Origin: Clostridium sp. JN-9
GTDB taxonomy: Bacteria; Bacillota; Clostridia; Clostridiales; Clostridiaceae
DNA length: 64,000 bases
Reading direction: 5' to 3'
NCBI RefSeq assembly: GCF_004103695.1
Contig: NZ_CP035280.1
Location: 930,001-994,000 of the forward strand
Part shown: positions 45,036 through 54,751 of the stretch, piece after piece
Layout of the letters: each line of letters starts with the position of its first letter
Position numbering within the stretch: position 1 is the first letter of the stretch
Program-made: the position numbers and the translations under genes
Notes under the pieces: model-generated
What the model saw: only the letters and a program-made list of their open reading frames with translations
Told to the model about the DNA's origin: nothing
The model's database searches: none

Positions 45036-46064
45036 ATGAATAATAGATTAACAGAATTTTCAAAGACATCAGGCTGAGCTGCTAAAATAGGGCCGGAGAC
45101 CCTTTCTAAAATATTAAATAAACTGCCTAAAATGTATGATCCTAATTTACTGGTTGGCATAGAAACATCTGACGATGCTGCAGTGTATAAAATAGATGAG
45201 GACAAAGCATTAATACAGACTTTGGACTTTTTTACACCTGTAGTAGATGATCCATATACTTTTGGTCAGATTGCTGCTGCCAACTCTTTAAGTGATATAT
45301 ATGCCATGGGCGGGAAACCAATGGTTGCATTGAACATAGTATGTTTTCCTAACTGTCTGCCTATTGAAGTCTTAGGGGATATTTTAAAAGGAGGAGCCGA
45401 TAAAGTTCTGGAAGCAGGAGCTGTAGTTATAGGGGGACATTCTGTATCTGATGATGAACCTAAATATGGACTTTCTGTGTCTGGAATTGTGAATCCAAAA
45501 AAAATACTAAAAAATCATGGATGTAATGATGGAGATGTACTGATTTTAACTAAACCCTTAGGCACAGGAATTATAAATACAGCAATAAAAGGCCAGTTAG
45601 CTTCAAAAGAAGCCTATATTAAAGCTGTTACAATTATGACTACATTGAATAAATATGCCGGTGAAATAATAACAAACTACAATATAAGCGCATGTACTGA
45701 CATAACTGGGTTTGGCATAATGGGACATGCTTACGAAATGGCATCAGCTTCAAATAAAACAATAAAATTATTTAAGGACAAAATACCTTTTATTAATGAA
45801 GCAAAGGAATATGCTGAAATGGGACTGGTGCCTGCAGGATCATATAGAAACAGAAGCTATCTGGAAGGAAAATATGAATTTAGGGATGTTCCAGAATGGT
45901 TCCAGGATATCTTATTTGATCCACAGACTTCTGGAGGACTTCTTTTCTCATGCAGCTTTGAGGAATCAGTGGATATTATGAAGGATTTATCTAAGCTGAA
46001 TTTACAATCTGCTGTAGTAGGCGAAATAATAAGAAAAGGAGAAAAATATATTATAGTTGAGTGA
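45036..46064 (+). CDS. selD: Selenide, water dikinase SelD with selenocysteine
   Basis: SelD makes selenophosphate from selenide and ATP. Translation starts at ATG 45036 after AAAGGAGGG. Codon 14 is TGA at 45075-45077 in the active-site context KTSG-U-AAKIGP, where other SelD proteins have Cys or Sec. Reading through as selenocysteine gives a 342-residue protein of normal length; without it the frame would begin 32 codons late. Directly after the TGA, AGGG and CCCT (45089-45103) can pair around a G-rich loop, in the place of a bacterial SECIS. Later motifs [20 protein letters not shown] and ACTDITGFG are intact. selA and selB follow. Confidence 0.95.
45078..45110 (+). promoter_or_regulatory. 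Candidate SECIS element in selD
   Basis: The bacterial selenocysteine insertion element is expected immediately downstream of the UGA. Here a short stem AGGG/CCCT with loop CCGGAGA lies 12-26 bases after the TGA, with weaker A/T pairs extending it. SelB, the protein that reads it, is encoded 2.4 kb downstream. Confidence 0.5.
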
Positions 46065-46072
46065 GGTTTAAT

Positions 46073-47458
46073 ATGACTGAAAAAGAACTTTTAAGAAATC
46101 TACCTAAAGTAGATGAGATTTTAAATAAAAAGGAAATATGTTCATTATTAAAAAAAAATTTAAGACCAGTTATAGTTGAAGCCATAAGGGAATCCATTGA
46201 CTATTACAGAAAAAAGATCATCTCACATGAGTTAACAGATATAACAATGGAAGATATAGTTCAAAGAGTAATTGATAAAGTTCAATTTGAAAAACAGAGT
46301 AATTTAAAAACAGTGATAAATGCCACAGGAGTAATTATCCATACCAATTTAGGCAGATCAAAATTATCAGCCAGGGCTATAGACAATGTTATAAATATCT
46401 CTCAGAACTATAGTAATCTGGAATATGATATTAACCTTGGAAAAAGAGGATCAAGGTACAGTCATGTTGAAGAACTTATTAAGAAGATTACTGGAGCAGA
46501 AGCAGCATTGGTAGTTAATAACAATGCTGCGGCTGTTATGCTGGTATTGAATACATTATGTAATAATAAAGAAGCCATAGTTTCAAGAGGACAGCTGGTG
46601 GAGATTGGCGGCTCCTTCAGAATACCTGATGTAATGTCATTCAGCGGAGCTAAGCTTACAGAGGCAGGCACTACTAATAGGACTCATTTATATGACTATG
46701 AGAATAATATAAATGAAAATACCGGAGTTATCCTAAGAGTACACACATCTAACTTTAAAATAATGGGATTTACTGAAGAAGTAACCATTGAAGATATGGT
46801 TGCATTAGGTGAAAAATATAATATTCCTGTAATTGAGGATATAGGAAGCGGCACTCTTGTGGACTTTTCTAAATATGGATTTTCACATGAGCCTACAGTA
46901 CAGGAAAGCATAAATAAAGGTATAGATGTGGTTACCTTTAGCGGCGATAAAATGCTTGGTGGTCCTCAGGCTGGTATTATAATAGGCAAAAAGATATACA
47001 TTGATGCCATGAAAAAAAATCAGCTCACAAGAGCTCTTAGAATAGATAAAATGACATTAGCTGCACTGGAAGGAACATTATACTATTACTTGGATGAAAA
47101 TGAGGCCGTTAAAAATATACCAACTTTGAATATGATACTTGGCTCAAAAGAAGAAATAAAGAAAAAGGCTCAAAGGTTAAAGAGAAAACTGCAAAATAAA
47201 AACAGTAATTTTTCTTTTAAAATAGAGCCTGATTCATCAATGGTTGGCGGGGGATCAATGCCTACAGAAAGAATAGAAACATTTACACTTAAGGTTAAAC
47301 ACAAATTTCTTTCAGCAGATGAATTAGAAGAAAAATTAAGAATGAACAAGATCCCTATAATAGTGAGAATAAGCAATGATGAAGTGATTTTTGACTTAAG
47401 GACTATTGAAGAAAAGGATTTTCAGATAATTGCTGAAGCTATAATGAATTTAGATTAA
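46073..47458 (+). CDS. selA: L-seryl-tRNA(Sec) selenium transferase
   Basis: SelA converts seryl-tRNA(Sec) to selenocysteinyl-tRNA(Sec) with selenophosphate. This 461-residue PLP enzyme has [33 protein letters not shown] and the PLP lysine K293 in [17 protein letters not shown] 46073 follows GTGAGG overlapping the selD stop; the GTG at 46061 would be too early. The gene is second in selD-selA-selB. Confidence 0.97.
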   Translation: MTEKELLRNLPKVDEILNKKEICSLLKKNLRPVIVEAIRESIDYYRKKIISHELTDITMEDIVQRVIDKVQFEKQSNLKTVINATGVIIHTNLGRSKLSARAIDNVINISQNYSNLEYDINLGKRGSRYSHVEELIKKITGAEAALVVNNNAAAVMLVLNTLCNNKEAIVSRGQLVEIGGSFRIPDVMSFSGAKLTEAGTTNRTHLYDYENNINENTGVILRVHTSNFKIMGFTEEVTIEDMVALGEKYNIPVIEDIGSGTLVDFSKYGFSHEPTVQESINKGIDVVTFSGDKMLGGPQAGIIIGKKIYIDAMKKNQLTRALRIDKMTLAALEGTLYYYLDENEAVKNIPTLNMILGSKEEIKKKAQRLKRKLQNKNSNFSFKIEPDSSMVGGGSMPTERIETFTLKVKHKFLSADELEEKLRMNKIPIIVRISNDEVIFDLRTIEEKDFQIIAEAIMNLD

Positions 47459-47490
47459 TTTATATAAACAAAGCTTGTATGGAGGTTAAC

Positions 47491-49401
47491 ATGAAGCATA
47501 TTATTATAGGAACTGCAGGTCATATAGACCATGGTAAAACAACTCTGATAAAAGCTTTAACTGGTAAAGAAACTGATACCCTAAGGGAGGAGAAAGAAAG
47601 GGGAATATCCATAAATTTAGGATTTACTTTTTTTGATCTTCCTTCTGGGAAAAGGGCAGGCATTATTGATGTTCCGGGACATGAGAAATTCATTAAGAAT
47701 ATGCTGGCTGGTGTAAGCGGCATAGATATGGTTCTTCTTGTAATTGCAGCAGATGAAGGAATTATGCCTCAAACCAGAGAACACTTTGAAATATTGCAGC
47801 TTTTAAATATTAAAAAGGGAATTGTAGTATTAACTAAAATAGATATGGTTGATGACGACTGGCTTTCAATGGTAAAGGAAGATGTAAGTGAAGAATTCAA
47901 AGGAACATTTCTGGAAAATGCTCCAATAATACCTGTATCATCTAAGACTGGAGCTGGTATTAAGGAGCTGATTTCTGAAATTGATAAGGCAGCTGAACAG
48001 GTTGAAGCTAAGGACACAGAGGGACATTTCAGATTACCTGTAGACAGAAGCTTTTCTATAAGCGGATTTGGAACTGTAGTTACGGGAACAGTGATAAGCG
48101 GCAAAGTTCAAGAGGGTGATGCTGTAGAAATATATCCTTCTAAGACAGTGGTTAAAGTCAGAGGAATACAAGTGCATGATAAATCTGTAAAATTCGCTGA
48201 GGCAGGTCAGAGAACTGCACTGAATTTAGCTAATATTAAAAGCAGCCAGGTTAAAAGAGGTGATGTTATTTCAGTAGAAAAGCTTATGGAACCATCCATG
48301 ATGCTGGACTGCAGAATTTACTATTTAAAAAGTGCATCAAAGCCTTTAGAAAATAGACAAAGAGTAAGATTATATCATGGAACCAGCGAAATATTATGCA
48401 GAATTATACTTTTAGATAAGGAAATCATTAACCCTGGTGAAAGCGGTTTTGTGCAGCTTAGACTGGAAAAACCTTTAACAAGTCAGAGAAATGACAGATT
48501 TGTTATAAGAAGCTATTCACCAATGCATACCATTGGCGGTGGAACAATAATAGAACCTGCAGCAAAAAAAGCAAAACAGTTTGACAAAAAATATTTAGCA
48601 GATCTCATGGTTAAAGAAAGCGGTAAAATAGAAGATATCTTGGAAAGTACCGTTGATAAGCTTAGCAGTTTATATCCTGAAAGGCTTGATATTTTAAAAG
48701 CCCTTGGAAAAAATGTAGAGTCAATAGATGAAAAGCTTAATGAGTTAGTTAATAAAGGTAAAATTATAGCTCTTGGCAATTCAGATAAAACTGTTTATGT
48801 GCATAAGAACTTTTTGAATTTAAAGGCTCAGCAGATAAAATCTATTTTAGAGAAGTTTCATAATGAAAATGAGTTATTGCCAGGAATATCAAAAGAAGAG
48901 ATTAAAACTAAGGTATTTGGGAAAAATCTAAGGCAGAAGGTTTATGATGAACTTTTGGAAATACTAAAAAAAGATGAAATAATTGATATCCATAATAATT
49001 ATATATGTTTATTTAACTTTAAGATTATTTACAGTAAGGAACAGCAAAATATTAAGGAATATATTTTAAATAGTTATTCTTCTGCAAAATATGCACCTCC
49101 TAAATATGAAGAACTGGATAATGGAGAAAGTGATAAAAAAACTTTTAAAAAGGTATTTGATTCTCTTATTCTATCCGGTGAGCTTGTTAAAGTTTCAGAG
49201 GAGTGCATACTTGAGAAAAACTGTTATGAGGAAGCAAAGAAATTAATATATGATTATATTAAAAAAAATGGAAGCATAACTGCTGCACAGTGGAGAGATT
49301 TATTAAATACTTCAAGAAAGTATGCAGTAGCGCTGTTAGAGAATTTTGACAGCATCAAATTAACAAAGAGAATTGATGACAAAAGAGTGCTCCAAGATTA
49401 A
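47491..49401 (+). CDS. selB: Selenocysteine-specific elongation factor SelB
   Basis: SelB delivers Sec-tRNA to UGA codons that carry a SECIS hairpin. This 636-residue protein has an EF-Tu-like GTPase (IGTAGHIDHGKTTLIKALTG; DVPGHEKFIKNM; VLTKIDMV), two beta domains and four C-terminal winged helices (from about 380) that bind the SECIS. ATG 47491 follows GGAGG; an ATG at 47479 overlaps the site. No tRNA-Sec gene was found nearby. An IS1634-type element begins about 40 bp after its stop. Confidence 0.96.
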   Translation: MKHIIIGTAGHIDHGKTTLIKALTGKETDTLREEKERGISINLGFTFFDLPSGKRAGIIDVPGHEKFIKNMLAGVSGIDMVLLVIAADEGIMPQTREHFEILQLLNIKKGIVVLTKIDMVDDDWLSMVKEDVSEEFKGTFLENAPIIPVSSKTGAGIKELISEIDKAAEQVEAKDTEGHFRLPVDRSFSISGFGTVVTGTVISGKVQEGDAVEIYPSKTVVKVRGIQVHDKSVKFAEAGQRTALNLANIKSSQVKRGDVISVEKLMEPSMMLDCRIYYLKSASKPLENRQRVRLYHGTSEILCRIILLDKEIINPGESGFVQLRLEKPLTSQRNDRFVIRSYSPMHTIGGGTIIEPAAKKAKQFDKKYLADLMVKESGKIEDILESTVDKLSSLYPERLDILKALGKNVESIDEKLNELVNKGKIIALGNSDKTVYVHKNFLNLKAQQIKSILEKFHNENELLPGISKEEIKTKVFGKNLRQKVYDELLEILKKDEIIDIHNNYICLFNFKIIYSKEQQNIKEYILNSYSSAKYAPPKYEELDNGESDKKTFKKVFDSLILSGELVKVSEECILEKNCYEEAKKLIYDYIKKNGSITAAQWRDLLNTSRKYAVALLENFDSIKLTKRIDDKRVLQD

Positions 49402-49463
49402 TGCAAAGATCAAATTATTTGACTTTTTATAATATATACTCATTTTCAACACTTAAATAAAAA

Positions 49464-49508
49464 TTTAGAGAAGGAACCCCAGTAAATAGAGGCTTTCCTT
49501 CTCTTTTC
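49464..49508 (-). terminator. Terminator of the IS1634-type transposase
   Basis: On the minus strand GAGAAGGAAA and TTCCTTCTC pair around the loop, followed by A/T-rich sequence ending in T. It lies inside the element. Confidence 0.6.
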
Positions 49509-49535
49509 TTATTTTAAAAATGTTGTATGAAAACA

Positions 49536-51395
49536 TCAACTTAGAAATTTTTTTATTTTCTTATTCAGTTCTTTAGGAAGATAATATTTTTTATCTAAGC
49601 CTAAATTAAATAGGCCATTTAACGCTGTACATACTTGGCTTCCTGTATATGTTGCTGTATAAAAAGCATCCTGTGTATTCATGACATTCATATTACGTAG
49701 CGTTTCAAGAATATCATCTGCTGTAAAATGTGTTCCTTGCAGGTCTAGCTTGTTTTCAAGCAAACGATAAATTAGTAAAGACGTATAACAAATCATGAAG
49801 TGTGCAATAATCCTGTTGCGATTTCTGTGATAAACTGGTCTTGCATTAAAATTGCTTTTTAGTATCCGAAAACAATCCTCGATTTTATAACGGTTTGAAT
49901 TTATAGTAAGTATTGATTTAGCATCATCATCCAAATTTGTGGCAACTGCGTAATACCCATCATATTTTTCTTCTCTATCAATGATAGATTGATCAATTTC
50001 ATAGTGATCAGAGGCTTTTTCACCATTATTACCTTTTGATGTCCTTTTGATGAAACGTGTAACATCATGAGGTCCCTTTTTTATATTATCTATATTTTGA
50101 TTGTTGAGTAAGTTCTTAGCCCGTTCAATCTGCGCATTTCTGATATGCCTTTGATATTCCATCATTTTTCTTGAAAATGTAATTATGATTTTTTGCTTTA
50201 GAAATGCTTTTGATTTTACAATTCTGGACTTACCGTTTTTATATGTTCTCTTTTCATATAGGCCAACATCCATGGCGCTGTCTGCATCTATGATTTTGTA
50301 AACAGTATCGTTATAAATGGGTAAATTCTTTTTATCAAATCTATCGAATCCCTTCATAAAACTGATAGTAATAGGAGAATCATCAGAAATCCGACGATAA
50401 TCAAAATCATTAAAAACAGCTTCCTTTAGTTTGTCTGAAAGTTTTTTTACAGACTGGGTTACAATAAAGGCTCTTCCACCCATGGAGTTAAATTTTCTTA
50501 TATTAAATGAGCCAAGTCCTGCATCAGCACAGTAAATGAATTGTTTATTTTTAAACATTTTTGTGATTTTCTGTTCCAGTGGAACTGCACATTTCTGCTC
50601 ATTGTCAGAACCAGAGTTAATGCACATTGATATAGGGATTCCATCTCCGTCCATAAATAGGCCCATCTGCACAATTGGATTGGGACGGTGTTCTTTTGAA
50701 AGGCCGTATCTGCGAAGACCTTTGAGAATCTCGCCAGTGGCTTCATCTACGTATTCATCGTCCTCATCTTCTGATTCAAAATAATAATTTGTACAGTCGA
50801 AATAACATATGGAAGTGTTTCTTTTTATGATGTTATTACTATTAATGAATAAATGTTCCAAATATTCGTCGTAGTTATCCTCTAACAAATCCATGAAGCG
50901 TAAAATATGCTGGTATTCAAAGTATGGTTTTTCGTAATAGGAATCAAGTTTGTCAAATGTCCCTAGTTTTGATGTTGGTTCTAAAATCCTTGCAAAGGTA
51001 AGGAAACGGTTGATTGTATTACAATCAAAGGTAATCTTTGAATTACTGTTGATATCATGAAAAAAATCTGAAAGTTTGAGGTCGTGATATATATGTTGCA
51101 GAATAAAATAACCGACATTAAGTAGCGCGGATTTGGATGCGATATTTTTTGTAGGTGAAAGCTTTTCGCTAAAGTCAACCTTTAAGTTTATGTCGATTTT
51201 CCCTTCCTTATATTCTTTATTGAATTCCTCAACCTGCTTTTTTGCATATTCAAGAGGATCAGTGGTAATTGCTAGCAGCTCAGAATATTTTCCAATTCGT
51301 TTTACATTTTTTGTAGTGGTCTTCTTACCATTTCTGATTCCCATCTGAATGAAGTAAGTAGGATCTTTAGATTTTTTATCGTAATTCAATTTCAT
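49536..51395 (-). CDS. IS1634 family transposase
   Basis: This 619-residue DDE transposase has an N-terminal YFIQMGIRNGKKTTTKNVKRIG region, a first acidic motif TSICYFDCTNYYFESEDED, a second FIYCADAGLGSFNIRKFN and the C-terminal Glu in LTINSNRYKIEDCFRILK. The order and length fit IS1634 enzymes, which carry a long insert. ATG at 51395 follows a GAGGTG at loose spacing. The gene is uninterrupted and may be active. Confidence 0.85.
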   Translation of the reverse strand: MKLNYDKKSKDPTYFIQMGIRNGKKTTTKNVKRIGKYSELLAITTDPLEYAKKQVEEFNKEYKEGKIDINLKVDFSEKLSPTKNIASKSALLNVGYFILQHIYHDLKLSDFFHDINSNSKITFDCNTINRFLTFARILEPTSKLGTFDKLDSYYEKPYFEYQHILRFMDLLEDNYDEYLEHLFINSNNIIKRNTSICYFDCTNYYFESEDEDDEYVDEATGEILKGLRRYGLSKEHRPNPIVQMGLFMDGDGIPISMCINSGSDNEQKCAVPLEQKITKMFKNKQFIYCADAGLGSFNIRKFNSMGGRAFIVTQSVKKLSDKLKEAVFNDFDYRRISDDSPITISFMKGFDRFDKKNLPIYNDTVYKIIDADSAMDVGLYEKRTYKNGKSRIVKSKAFLKQKIIITFSRKMMEYQRHIRNAQIERAKNLLNNQNIDNIKKGPHDVTRFIKRTSKGNNGEKASDHYEIDQSIIDREEKYDGYYAVATNLDDDAKSILTINSNRYKIEDCFRILKSNFNARPVYHRNRNRIIAHFMICYTSLLIYRLLENKLDLQGTHFTADDILETLRNMNVMNTQDAFYTATYTGSQVCTALNGLFNLGLDKKYYLPKELNKKIKKFLS

Positions 51396-51542
51396 ATAAT
51401 ATCACACCTCACTTCTATTATAACATATAATACAACACCATACAACATATAAAACGCAAAATTTGACAAGAAAAAAATCAGGAAAGCCTTGTATTTAAAG
51501 CATTTTCTGACCATATAAGTTCATTATGTATTGGAGTAAGTG

Positions 51543-51725
51543 TTGAAAACCCGAGTACTGATGTTTATAATTATAGCGTTTAATCTGATGCAGTTATATT
51601 TTTTTAGATGTATCAGAGGTTTTAGAAAGAAACGGATGCTTCAAATAGATATTATTGAAGATATAAAAGATGAAAGATTTACTATAGATGACAACTGGAA
51701 TAATCCAATATTTAAAAAGACTTAA
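51543..51725 (+). pseudogene. C-terminal remnant of another transposase
   Basis: A 60-codon frame opens at the right edge of the IS1634-type element and contains MFIIIAFNLMQLYFFRCIRG and QIDIIEDIKDERFT. The IAFNLMQLYFFR pattern resembles the C-terminal tail of large DDE transposases. There is no ribosome binding site and the start falls within the inverted repeat, so it is a leftover cut by the later insertion. The missing N-terminal part is not on the other side of the element, which points to a deletion. Confidence 0.5.
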
Positions 51726-51846
51726 TATAAAAATAAAATTGGAAATCGATTATTAAAATTTCTTAGGGTAAGGGTAATTATAACTATTTTTTCGACATAT
51801 CGGTCTGTTGATTTACCAGCCATGTAAGAAAGTACAATAAAATACA

Positions 51847-51879
51847 ATTCCAGTAAAAGTAAATCTTTTACTGGAATTT
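51847..51879. terminator. Perfect 14-bp hairpin upstream of galR
   Basis: AATTCCAGTAAAAG (51847-51860) and CTTTTACTGGAATT (51866-51879) form a perfect stem with a 5-base loop. It has only three T after it and could end transcription coming from the IS side or be an IS end. Confidence 0.55.
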
Positions 51880-52013
51880 AGATGCGAAATCTCTGCTTTT
51901 TTAATTAAATTATTGAATTATTCATGAAATAAGGTATAATAAAAACATGTGGTAAGGTTTTTATTACAAATTACTTTTTAAATTTTATTAATTGTAGTAG
52001 TTTTATACTTATC

Positions 52014-52032
52014 TTAGAAAAGGTTTTCTTAA
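52014..52032. promoter_or_regulatory. Operator-like palindrome upstream of galR (site 1)
   Basis: The core AGAAAA-GG-TTTTCT is a perfect inverted repeat, preceded by TATACTTAT that could be a -10 region. Site 2 before galT (53141-53160) shares TATACTTAT and TAGAAAAGGnTTTCT. Two matching sites around a LacI-type regulator gene suggest GalR operators. Confidence 0.5.
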
Positions 52033-52110
52033 AGCTTATATTATGAGTAGGCCATAATATAATTAGTATGAGTAAAAGGTCATAATACAATAATTTTAAA
52101 GGGTGATAAT

Positions 52111-53127
52111 ATGAGATCCACTATAGTTGATGTGGCAAAAGAGGCCAAGGTTTCAATATCTACTGTATCAAGAGTATTAAATAATAATTATCCAGTAAAA
52201 CTGGAAACAAGAATAAAAGTTGAAGAGGCAATTAAAAAGTTAAATTTTAAGCCAAACAGCATGGCCAGAAGTTTAATTACAAGAAAAACTTCCAATATAG
52301 GAGTTGTAGTGCCTGGACTAACAAATTTATTCTTTCCTACAGTGGTTGAATCAATTGAAAAATATCTAAAGAGAAATGGATATATAATATCTCTTTGCAA
52401 TACATCTGCTGACCCTTTAAAAGAAGCTGAGATTATAGATGAGCTTGTATCAAGGCAGGCCGATGGCATAATAGTTATAGATCCTACTATGGATAATTTT
52501 CATAATCACTATTTTGAAAAAATTTCAAAATCCATACCTTTATTAGTTGTTAATGGAGGTACTAAGGGATACAAATGTAATTCCATATCCTATAACGAGG
52601 AAACAGGAACTATGGAAGCGTTTGATTATCTTTTGAAATTGGGACATAGTAAAATCGCCCTGGTAAGAGGATATAAAAGTTATTCCTATGATATTAAGGA
52701 AGAAATGTACAAGAATATGATAAAGGAGAATAAACTATCATATAGTAAAGTCATTAATATTGGAAATGGTAACAGCATAAATGCAGTTTTAGATACACAA
52801 AAGGCAGTGGAAAAGCTGTTTTCAGGCAATAACATTCCTACAGCATTTTTTGCCTGCAATGACATGATGGCAGTAGGTATCCTGAATGCCTGCAGCAATG
52901 CTGGAATAAGTGTTCCAGGTGATATTTCCGTAATAGGATTTGATAATACTCTGCTGGCTGAAATAAGCAATCCAAAATTAACTTCTGTGGATTTGAATAT
53001 GAAGCAGATTGGACATAAGGCAGCACTGGAGCTGTTAGATATTATATCATATGGATTTGATGTAAACAGAAAAGTAGTGCTTGACACAAGACTGGTTATT
53101 CGTCAGAGCTGTGGTGAAGCCAAATAA
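52111..53127 (+). CDS. galR: LacI/GalR family transcriptional regulator
   Basis: This 338-residue repressor has the LacI helix-turn-helix (TIVDVAKEAKVSISTVSRVLNN) and hinge (KPNSMARSLITRKTSNIGVVVPG), then a periplasmic-binding-like sugar domain with FACNDMMAVGILNACSNAGISVPGDISVIGFDN. It is first in galR-galT-galK-mutarotase, so it probably represses galactose use and responds to galactose or a galactoside. Matching palindromes lie before its own gene and before galT. GGGTGAT precedes the ATG. Confidence 0.88.
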   Translation: MRSTIVDVAKEAKVSISTVSRVLNNNYPVKLETRIKVEEAIKKLNFKPNSMARSLITRKTSNIGVVVPGLTNLFFPTVVESIEKYLKRNGYIISLCNTSADPLKEAEIIDELVSRQADGIIVIDPTMDNFHNHYFEKISKSIPLLVVNGGTKGYKCNSISYNEETGTMEAFDYLLKLGHSKIALVRGYKSYSYDIKEEMYKNMIKENKLSYSKVINIGNGNSINAVLDTQKAVEKLFSGNNIPTAFFACNDMMAVGILNACSNAGISVPGDISVIGFDNTLLAEISNPKLTSVDLNMKQIGHKAALELLDIISYGFDVNRKVVLDTRLVIRQSCGEAK

Positions 53128-53140
53128 TGCATATTATACT

Positions 53141-53160
53141 TATAGAAAAGGATTTCTATA
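53141..53160. promoter_or_regulatory. Operator-like palindrome upstream of galT (site 2)
   Basis: TATAGAAA (53141-53148) and TTTCTATA (53153-53160) are perfect 8-bp arms with spacer AGGA. TATACT (53135-53140) directly before it could be a -10 box. It shares 14 of 17 central bases with site 1. Confidence 0.55.
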
Positions 53161-53178
53161 AAAACATGAGGTGATAAT

Positions 53179-54729
53179 TTGAGAGAAATAAATATAACAA
53201 TGGAAATTGAAAGATTGCTGCAATTTGCACTAAAAAATAAAATTATTGAAGAAATGGACATTATACCTTCAAGGAATGCCCTGCTTGATTTGTTAAAAGT
53301 TAATGAGCCTAATTTGGAGAAGGCAGCTTATGAAGATATTAAAGGACCCCAGGAAATTTTAAATAATATTACTGACTATGCCTTTAGCCATGGGCTTTTA
53401 TCAAGCAATACAACAACTGCCAGAGATTTATTTGATACAAGGGTTATGGGTGTACTTATGCCAAGGCAGTCCGAGGTAGCTAAGAATTTTTATGATATAT
53501 ATAACAAAAAAGGACCAAAGCAGGCAACAGATGAATACTATAAGCTGTCAAAATCATCTAAATATATAAGAATGGACAGAATATCAAAAAATCTATATTG
53601 GCAGGCACAAACTGATTATGGCAATTTGGAAATCACAATTAACCTGTCTAAGCCTGAAAAGGATCCTAAAGACATAGAAGCCAGCAGACTTATGCCCCAA
53701 AGCGGCTATCCAAAATGTCTATTATGCCTTGAAAATGTTGGGTATTCGGGAAATATAAATCGCCCTGCAAGACAGAATCACAGGGTCATACCAGTGACCT
53801 TGAGCCATGAGCAGTGGTTTTTACAGTATTCACCTTATGTTTATTATAATGAACACTGTATAGTATTTTATGAAAAACATGTGCCTATGAAAATTTCAAA
53901 CAAAACCTTCGAAAGACTGCTGGACTTTGTAAAACAGTTTCCACACTATTTTATTGGCTCCAATGCTGATCTGCCTATTGTAGGAGGATCAATATTAAGC
54001 CATGAGCATTTTCAGGGAGGAAGACATAGCTTTCCAATGGAAAATGCAGAAGTTCAGTATTATTTTCCAACTGGAGATAATGAAATTAAAGCTGGAATTT
54101 TAAAATGGCCTATGTCTGTTATAAGACTTATTTCAAAGAATGCTGATAAAATTGTGGAATATTCTTCAAAGATACTTAATACATGGAGGTGCTATAGTGA
54201 TGAGAAACTGGATATTCTGGCTTTTACAGATGAAAATGGAAAATTAATACCTCATAACACAGTAACACCTATAGCCAGAAAAAATAAATCAGGTGAATTT
54301 GAAATGGATATTGTGCTGAGAAATAACAGGTCAACACAGCAGTATCCTGATGGGATATTTCATCCTCACAAAGAGCTTCATCACATAAAAAAGGAGAATA
54401 TAGGATTAATAGAGGTAATGGGACTTGCAATACTTCCTGCAAGGCTAAATACAGAGCTTAAGGATATTGAAAGCATACTTCAGGGAAATCTGGAATTGCT
54501 TAATGAAATTAAAAACTGCAGCACACACTGTTTATATAAGCATCTGCACTGGACAGAAGAGCTTATAGCAAAATATGGTGCAAATCTAAGCAGCAGTGAC
54601 AGCAGTGAAGTAATTAAAATGGAAGTAGGAAGCAGATTTCTTCAGGTTCTTATGGATGCCGGAGTTTATAAGAGGAATGAAGAAGGATTTAAAGGATTCA
54701 TAAAATTTTTAAATAAAGTTAATTTTTAA
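53179..54729 (+). CDS. galT: UDP-glucose--hexose-1-phosphate uridylyltransferase (class II)
   Basis: GalT exchanges UMP between UDP-glucose and galactose-1-phosphate. This 516-residue protein is the long Firmicutes form, with RVMGVLMPRQSEVAKNFY, SGYPKCLLCLENVGYSGN and the active-site histidines in GGSILSHEHFQGGRHSFP. The start is TTG 53179 after GAGGTGAT. It lies 51 bp after galR and 22 bp before galK. galE is not in the window. Confidence 0.95.
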   Translation: MREINITMEIERLLQFALKNKIIEEMDIIPSRNALLDLLKVNEPNLEKAAYEDIKGPQEILNNITDYAFSHGLLSSNTTTARDLFDTRVMGVLMPRQSEVAKNFYDIYNKKGPKQATDEYYKLSKSSKYIRMDRISKNLYWQAQTDYGNLEITINLSKPEKDPKDIEASRLMPQSGYPKCLLCLENVGYSGNINRPARQNHRVIPVTLSHEQWFLQYSPYVYYNEHCIVFYEKHVPMKISNKTFERLLDFVKQFPHYFIGSNADLPIVGGSILSHEHFQGGRHSFPMENAEVQYYFPTGDNEIKAGILKWPMSVIRLISKNADKIVEYSSKILNTWRCYSDEKLDILAFTDENGKLIPHNTVTPIARKNKSGEFEMDIVLRNNRSTQQYPDGIFHPHKELHHIKKENIGLIEVMGLAILPARLNTELKDIESILQGNLELLNEIKNCSTHCLYKHLHWTEELIAKYGANLSSSDSSEVIKMEVGSRFLQVLMDAGVYKRNEEGFKGFIKFLNKVNF

Positions 54730-54751
54730 TAATTAATATGGGGGGAGCACT

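Larger units (their letters stand above)
49443..51549 (-). mobile_element. IS1634-type insertion sequence
   Basis: A 13-bp inverted repeat, TTTTCAACACTTA at 49443-49455 and its complement TAAGTGTTGAAAA at 51537-51549, encloses one intact transposase gene on the minus strand. The element is about 2.1 kb, normal for the IS1634 group. No clear target duplication was found, so the exact ends may be a few bases inside the repeat. It inserted just after selB and next to the remnant of another transposase. Confidence 0.75.
51726..52110. other. Intergenic region upstream of galR
   Basis: This 385-bp stretch holds no gene. It contains a strong hairpin at 51847-51879, an operator-like palindrome at 52014-52032, and an imperfect tandem repeat of about 22 bp (ATGAGTA...CATAATA, from about 52043 and 52068) just before galR. 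The left part may be residue of the older transposase element. Confidence 0.6.

Noticed and set aside
49402-49442. tRNA-Sec (selC) next to selB
   Set aside because: Only about 40 AT-rich bases lie between selB and the IS; no tRNA-like fold is present.
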